Assembly: GCA_028868305.1 (NCBI GenBank) | Contig: JAGWUS010000042.1 | Coordinates: forward strand, 1-35,687 | DNA: 35,687 nt | Reading direction: 5' to 3' | From: Burkholderiales bacterium | GTDB lineage: Bacteria; Pseudomonadota; Gammaproteobacteria; Burkholderiales; Burkholderiaceae_C | Made by a program: the position numbers and the translations under genes | Shown here: piece by piece, positions 32,367-35,687 of the stretch | Numbering within the stretch: position 1 is the first letter of the stretch | Layout: each line of letters opens with the position of its first letter | The notes under the pieces: model-generated | The model's input: only the letters and a program-made list of their open reading frames with translations | The model's database searches: none | What the model was told of the DNA's origin: nothing

Positions 32367-33278
32367 ATGGATGTAATGCCCTCTACTTCTACTTCCGATA
32401 GGCACTACTTGAATGCATGGCTCCCTCCCTCGACGGATCGGGTCCTTTTGGGATTGCTTTTCCTGGGTTTTCTGGTGATGTATGTCCCGGCATATTTGGA
32501 GCTGGCACGTACCGTATGGGGCACGGACGAACAGGGGCATGGCCCCATCATTCTTGCGGTGAGTCTGTGGCTGTTCTTTTCGCACCGTTACGTTTGGGCT
32601 GAATTGCCCTCAGAGCCACAGGTGACGTTGGGGGTGCTCATTCTTTGCTTCGGGTTTATTGCTTACGTCCTGGGTAGGTCCCAGTCTTTTCTCATGCTAG
32701 AGGTTGGATCCCAGATATTGGTGCTCATTGGCCTGATCCTGTTATTTTCTAGCATCAGCGCGTTGCGGTTACTTTGGTTCCCGCTCTTCTTTTTGGTTTT
32801 CATGACGCCGTTTCCTGAAGCGCTGGTGTCCGCTACCACAGGGCCGCTGAAATCTGCTGTTTCTGTGGTTGCAGCTGAAATCCTGTATGGGGTGGGTTAT
32901 CCCGTGAGCCGTTTGGGGGTCATCCTGAATGTCGGTCAGTACCAGTTGCTGGTCGCGGACGCCTGTGCCGGACTGAATTCCATGTTCACTCTGGAAGCTC
33001 TAGGATTGCTCTATTTGAACCTCATGAAGTACACGTCAGTCACGCGAAATACAATGCTCAGCCTACTGGTGATTCCTATCGCTTTTATTGCCAACGTTGT
33101 ACGGGTGATGATTCTTGTATTGGTGACGTATCACTTTGGAGATGCGGCTGGACAGGGCTTTGTACATGGATTTGCAGGTATGGTCCTTTTCCTTGTCGGG
33201 TTGATATTGGTGTTATTGACCGACTATCTGCTGGGATTCGTACTCAAGGAAAAGACTGTCCAGGTTGGATCGCCATGA
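32367..33278 (+). CDS. xrtB: Exosortase B (XrtB)
   Basis: 303-residue inner-membrane cysteine protease with about 8 membrane segments. It has the exosortase catalytic triad: Cys200 in VADACAGLNSMFTLEALGLLYL (split across 197-218), Arg246 in FIANVVRVMILVLVTYHFGD and His267 in GFVHGFAGMVLFLVG. The AGLNSMF sequence and the coupled EpsI are typical of the XrtB branch. It processes proteins bearing a C-terminal PEP-CTERM-type signal, linking them to EPS export. The stop overlaps the next gene's ATG by four bases. No PEP-CTERM substrate was found in this window, so its targets are elsewhere. The start has a weak ribosome-binding site, and ATG 32376 is an alternative. Confidence 0.9.
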   Translation: MDVMPSTSTSDRHYLNAWLPPSTDRVLLGLLFLGFLVMYVPAYLELARTVWGTDEQGHGPIILAVSLWLFFSHRYVWAELPSEPQVTLGVLILCFGFIAYVLGRSQSFLMLEVGSQILVLIGLILLFSSISALRLLWFPLFFLVFMTPFPEALVSATTGPLKSAVSVVAAEILYGVGYPVSRLGVILNVGQYQLLVADACAGLNSMFTLEALGLLYLNLMKYTSVTRNTMLSLLVIPIAFIANVVRVMILVLVTYHFGDAAGQGFVHGFAGMVLFLVGLILVLLTDYLLGFVLKEKTVQVGSP

Positions 33279-33964
33279 GTGCACTTCGACTACGTGCCGC
33301 TTTCGTAATGGTCTTGATGGTGTGCGCCTCAGCGTTGGCGCACTGGATGACCCCAACGGTTCACATGAGCGATACATTGGGGAAGCCGGATCTGGAAACC
33401 TTGTTTCCCAAGGAATTCAACGGATGGCGACTGGACGCACGGGCGGCGATGGTGCTTCCTTCCCCGGAAACTCAGGCACTGCTTGACAGCATTTACAACC
33501 AGACCTTGACTCGAACCTACATAAACGCTGCGGGGTACCGGATCATGCTGTCAGTCGCCTATGGCGGTGACCAGTCTGATGGAACGCGTGCACATGTGCC
33601 TGAGGTATGCTACCCGGCCCAGGGGTTTCAAATCACAGCGAATACCAGTGGCCGGCTGGTACTTGATGGTCGGCGGGTTGCGGTCAGGCACTTGATGACC
33701 AAGTACGGCGCTCGGGATGAGCCCATTACCTACTGGTTGGTTGTGGGTGACCGGGTGACTGTTTCGCGTACCGATCAAAAGTTGGCCCAGTTCCGTTTGG
33801 GGTTGAAGGGCCTTATTCCTGATGGCATGCTGGTTCGCGTATCCAGCATCGACAGCAACAGCGCGCGCGGATACGAGCAGCAAGCGATGTTTTTAGCAGA
33901 TCTTGCGGCTGCGGTTCCACCTTCTGGGCGTGACAGAGTTTTTGGTGCCTTAATAGATGAATGA
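33275..33964 (+). CDS. epsI: Exosortase-associated EpsI family protein
   Basis: 229 residues with a membrane anchor or uncleaved signal near the N-terminus (LRAAFVMVLMVCASALAHW). The exported part has LETLFPKEFNGWRLD, the conserved GTRAHVPEVCYPAQGF (with Cys) and HLMTKYGARDEPITYWLVVGDRVT. EpsI is partner of exosortase B in methanolan-type EPS loci and is needed for EPS biosynthesis, but its role is not biochemically defined. The ATG overlaps the exosortase stop (ATGA). Twenty bases separate it from the nucleotidyltransferase gene, so all three probably form one operon. Confidence 0.9.
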   Translation: MSALRLRAAFVMVLMVCASALAHWMTPTVHMSDTLGKPDLETLFPKEFNGWRLDARAAMVLPSPETQALLDSIYNQTLTRTYINAAGYRIMLSVAYGGDQSDGTRAHVPEVCYPAQGFQITANTSGRLVLDGRRVAVRHLMTKYGARDEPITYWLVVGDRVTVSRTDQKLAQFRLGLKGLIPDGMLVRVSSIDSNSARGYEQQAMFLADLAAAVPPSGRDRVFGALIDE

Positions 33965-33983
33965 ATTGGGAGTGTAGAAAACA

Positions 33984-35087
33984 ATGGCAAAAGGAATGAT
34001 TTTGGCTGCGGGTCAGGGGACGCGAGTGCGCCCTTTGACAAGAGACCTACCCAAGCCCATGGTACCCATCCTGGGCAAGCCGGTGATGGAATACTTGATC
34101 GAGCATCTTGCTCGCCACGGCATCACCGAAATCATGGTCAACGTGGCTTACCACCACCAGAAGATTGAAGAGTATTTTGGCGATGGCAGTCGCTGGGGTG
34201 TTGAAATCGGTTATTCGTACGAGGGGGTGCGTGACCACGGAGATATCCTGCCCAGGCCCATGGGGTCAGCGGGTGGCATGCGCCGTATTCAGGATTTCAG
34301 CGGTTTCTTTGATGAGACTACCTTGGTGCTATGTGGCGATGCGTTGATTGATCTGGATATCACAGCGGCAATTGCGGAGCACAAGGCGAAGAGTGCACTG
34401 GCTACGGTGGTTGCGACAGACGTTCCACTGCAGGACGTGCAGGCCTACGGGATTGTGGTCGCTGAGGATGATGGAAAAATCTTGTCCTTTCAGGAGAAGC
34501 CCAAGCCGGCCGAAGCCAAATCTACACTTGCCAGTACTGGCATTTACATCTTTGAACCTGCTGCTCTGGACAAGGTGCCATCTGGCAAGGTGTACGACAT
34601 TGGCTCAGAGTTGTTTCCGCAGTTGGTGGCAGAGAAACAGCCTTTCTTTGTGCAGAATCGGCCATTCAACTGGATTGACATCGGTCGCGTGAGCGATTAC
34701 TGGTCGGTGCTGCAACGTGTGTTGCGTGGCGAAATCGCCAATATGCGCATGCCCGGCAAAGAGGTCAAGCCAGGCATGTGGGTGGGACTCAACACGTCCA
34801 TTCCCTGGGACAAGGTGAAAATTACGGGGCCTGTCTATATTGGCTCCAGCGTGCGTGTGGAGCCTGGTGCCACCATCACCGGGCCGGCTTGGATTGGGCA
34901 TGGCAGTGTGATTCGTTCCGGTGCCAAAATTACGCGTAGCGTTCTTTTCGAATACACGCGCATAGCGGCCGATATGCACTTCAGTGAAATGATTGTTTCG
35001 CGACATTACTGCGTAGACAGGTATGGAGAAACGCTCTACCGTGGCGATGATGCAGCCCAATTGCGTTGGGGCGATGCTCGCGCTTGA
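33984..35087 (+). CDS. Sugar-1-phosphate nucleotidyltransferase with LbH domain (mannose-1-P guanylyltransferase-like)
   Basis: 367 residues. The catalytic domain begins GMILAAGQGTRVRPLTRD with the nucleotidyltransferase signature and KPMVPILGKPVMEYLIEHL, and continues with LVLCGDALIDLDI (Asp metal site) and FQEKPKPAEAKS. The C-terminal part (about 265-367) holds left-handed helix repeats (GPVYIGSSVRVEPGATITGP). The family couples a sugar-1-phosphate with NTP to a nucleotide sugar; eukaryotic-type GDP-mannose pyrophosphorylases look similar. It may make GDP-mannose or a dTDP/UDP-sugar. Adjacent to a second mannose-1-phosphate guanylyltransferase, it may have a different sugar as substrate. 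Confidence 0.8.
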   Translation: MAKGMILAAGQGTRVRPLTRDLPKPMVPILGKPVMEYLIEHLARHGITEIMVNVAYHHQKIEEYFGDGSRWGVEIGYSYEGVRDHGDILPRPMGSAGGMRRIQDFSGFFDETTLVLCGDALIDLDITAAIAEHKAKSALATVVATDVPLQDVQAYGIVVAEDDGKILSFQEKPKPAEAKSTLASTGIYIFEPAALDKVPSGKVYDIGSELFPQLVAEKQPFFVQNRPFNWIDIGRVSDYWSVLQRVLRGEIANMRMPGKEVKPGMWVGLNTSIPWDKVKITGPVYIGSSVRVEPGATITGPAWIGHGSVIRSGAKITRSVLFEYTRIAADMHFSEMIVSRHYCVDRYGETLYRGDDAAQLRWGDARA

Positions 35088-35106
35088 CGGTGTTGAAAGA
35101 AAAGAA

Positions 35107-35687
35107 ATGCTAGTTCAACCTGTTGTTCTGTCCGGCGGCTCCGGCACCCGACTATGGCCACTGAGCCGTGAAAAATACCCCAAGCAATTGCTTCCCCTAA
35201 TCGGTGAGGACTCGCTGTTGCAGGCAACAGTGCGTCGCGTAGAGGGTATTGCCGGTGTCGAGCTGGCGGCCCCCATCGTGGTTTGCAACGAAGAGTACCG
35301 CTTTGTCATCGCAGAGCAGCTTCGCGTAATGGGCAAACCTGGTACGGTTGTGCTGGAGCCTCTAGGAAGAAATACGGCTCCGGCCCTTACCATTGCTGCA
35401 CAAGCAGCTATGAAAAACGGAGCTGATCCCGTGCTGCTAGTGATGCCGGCGGACCATGTGATTGTGGACAAGGCGGCCTTTCAGGCCGTGGTGATCCAGG
35501 GTGCAGCGCTGGCAGAGCAAGGGGTGGTGGTGACCTTTGGTATTACTCCCGATGCCCCAGAGACCGGTTATGGCTACATCCAGTCAGGCGGCGCATTTGG
35601 TGCGGATGGCGCTAAAAAAATTTCCCGCTTTGTGGAAAAACCCAATCTGCCAACGGCGCAGGCCTACCTGGCCGAAGGCAACTATAT
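35107..35687 (+). CDS. Mannose-1-phosphate guanylyltransferase (AlgA/ManC type), 5' part only
   Basis: The gene is cut by the right edge after about 193 residues. The visible N-terminal domain has the signature VVLSGGSGTRLWPLSREKY and PKQLLPLIG, a LVMPADHVI strand with the metal-binding Asp, GITPDAPETGYGYIQ and RFVEKPNLPTA. These match ManC/AlgA/CpsB enzymes that make GDP-mannose; many also carry a C-terminal phosphomannose isomerase domain, which cannot be seen here. A purine-rich leader (AAAGAAAAG) precedes the ATG. It likely belongs to the same operon as xrtB and epsI. Confidence 0.9.
   Translation, partial: MLVQPVVLSGGSGTRLWPLSREKYPKQLLPLIGEDSLLQATVRRVEGIAGVELAAPIVVCNEEYRFVIAEQLRVMGKPGTVVLEPLGRNTAPALTIAAQAAMKNGADPVLLVMPADHVIVDKAAFQAVVIQGAALAEQGVVVTFGITPDAPETGYGYIQSGGAFGADGAKKISRFVEKPNLPTAQAYLAEGNY

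Overview
The window reads as the core of a large extracellular polysaccharide (EPS) locus from a betaproteobacterium. A Comamonadaceae/Burkholderiales relative is the best guess, based on moderately high GC, GTG/TTG starts, the exosortase B/EpsI pair, and the DUF1839 plus amino acid:carrier-protein ligase pair known from Burkholderiales and rhizobia. Assignment to species is not possible from the sequence alone. I see no rRNA, tRNA or CRISPR.

Layout. 1-3007 (+): two family-2 glycosyltransferases and a VirK/YbjX (DUF535) protein. 2979-4157 (-): an asparagine-synthase-like PP-loop protein lacking a glutaminase domain. 4310-7735: an AT-richer patch with a secreted PKD/beta-helix lipoprotein, a serine-acetyltransferase-like hexapeptide protein and a decayed IS3-family transposase. 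7883-12204 (+): a tightly packed four-gene module (GT-C membrane glycosyltransferase, HAD-UbiA fusion, small EamA/SMR transporter, GT4) that looks like polyprenyl-phosphate sugar synthesis, flipping and transfer. 12180-15209 (-): an operon of amino acid:carrier-protein ligase, DUF1839 and a WecG/TagA glycosyltransferase fused to a STAS domain. Divergent from it, 15277-23639 (+): phosphopantetheinyl transferase, carrier protein, GH2-like enzyme, a double alpha/beta hydrolase, polysaccharide deacetylase, GT2 and UDP-glucose dehydrogenase. 23650-24198 (-): a second serine-acetyltransferase-like gene, followed by an apparently intact IS3-family element (24337-25635). 25714-32148 (-): an operon of methyltransferase, NAD-synthase-like amidase/ligase, asparagine synthase, AMP-forming acyl ligase, a second carrier protein and an SGNH-like exported protein. 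32367-35687 (+): exosortase B, EpsI, a sugar-1-phosphate nucleotidyltransferase and the start of a mannose-1-phosphate guanylyltransferase.

How it fits together. Nucleotide-sugar genes (UDP-glucuronate and GDP-mannose supply), several glycosyltransferases, a deacetylase and O-acetyltransferases can build and decorate a polymer, and the exosortase pair marks the locus as one of the exosortase-linked EPS clusters. The unusual part is that one EPS locus carries two chemically different carrier-protein loading systems. One uses a truncated seryl-tRNA-synthetase-like ligase to put an amino acid on a dedicated carrier protein, and has its own phosphopantetheinyl transferase. The other uses an AMP-forming acyl ligase with a second carrier protein, next to amide-forming enzymes. 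I propose, as inference, that the glycan is decorated with amino acid and/or amidated acyl groups. The likely transfer candidate is the double alpha/beta-hydrolase protein, whose second domain has Cys in the nucleophile position and whose first domain has Arg there.
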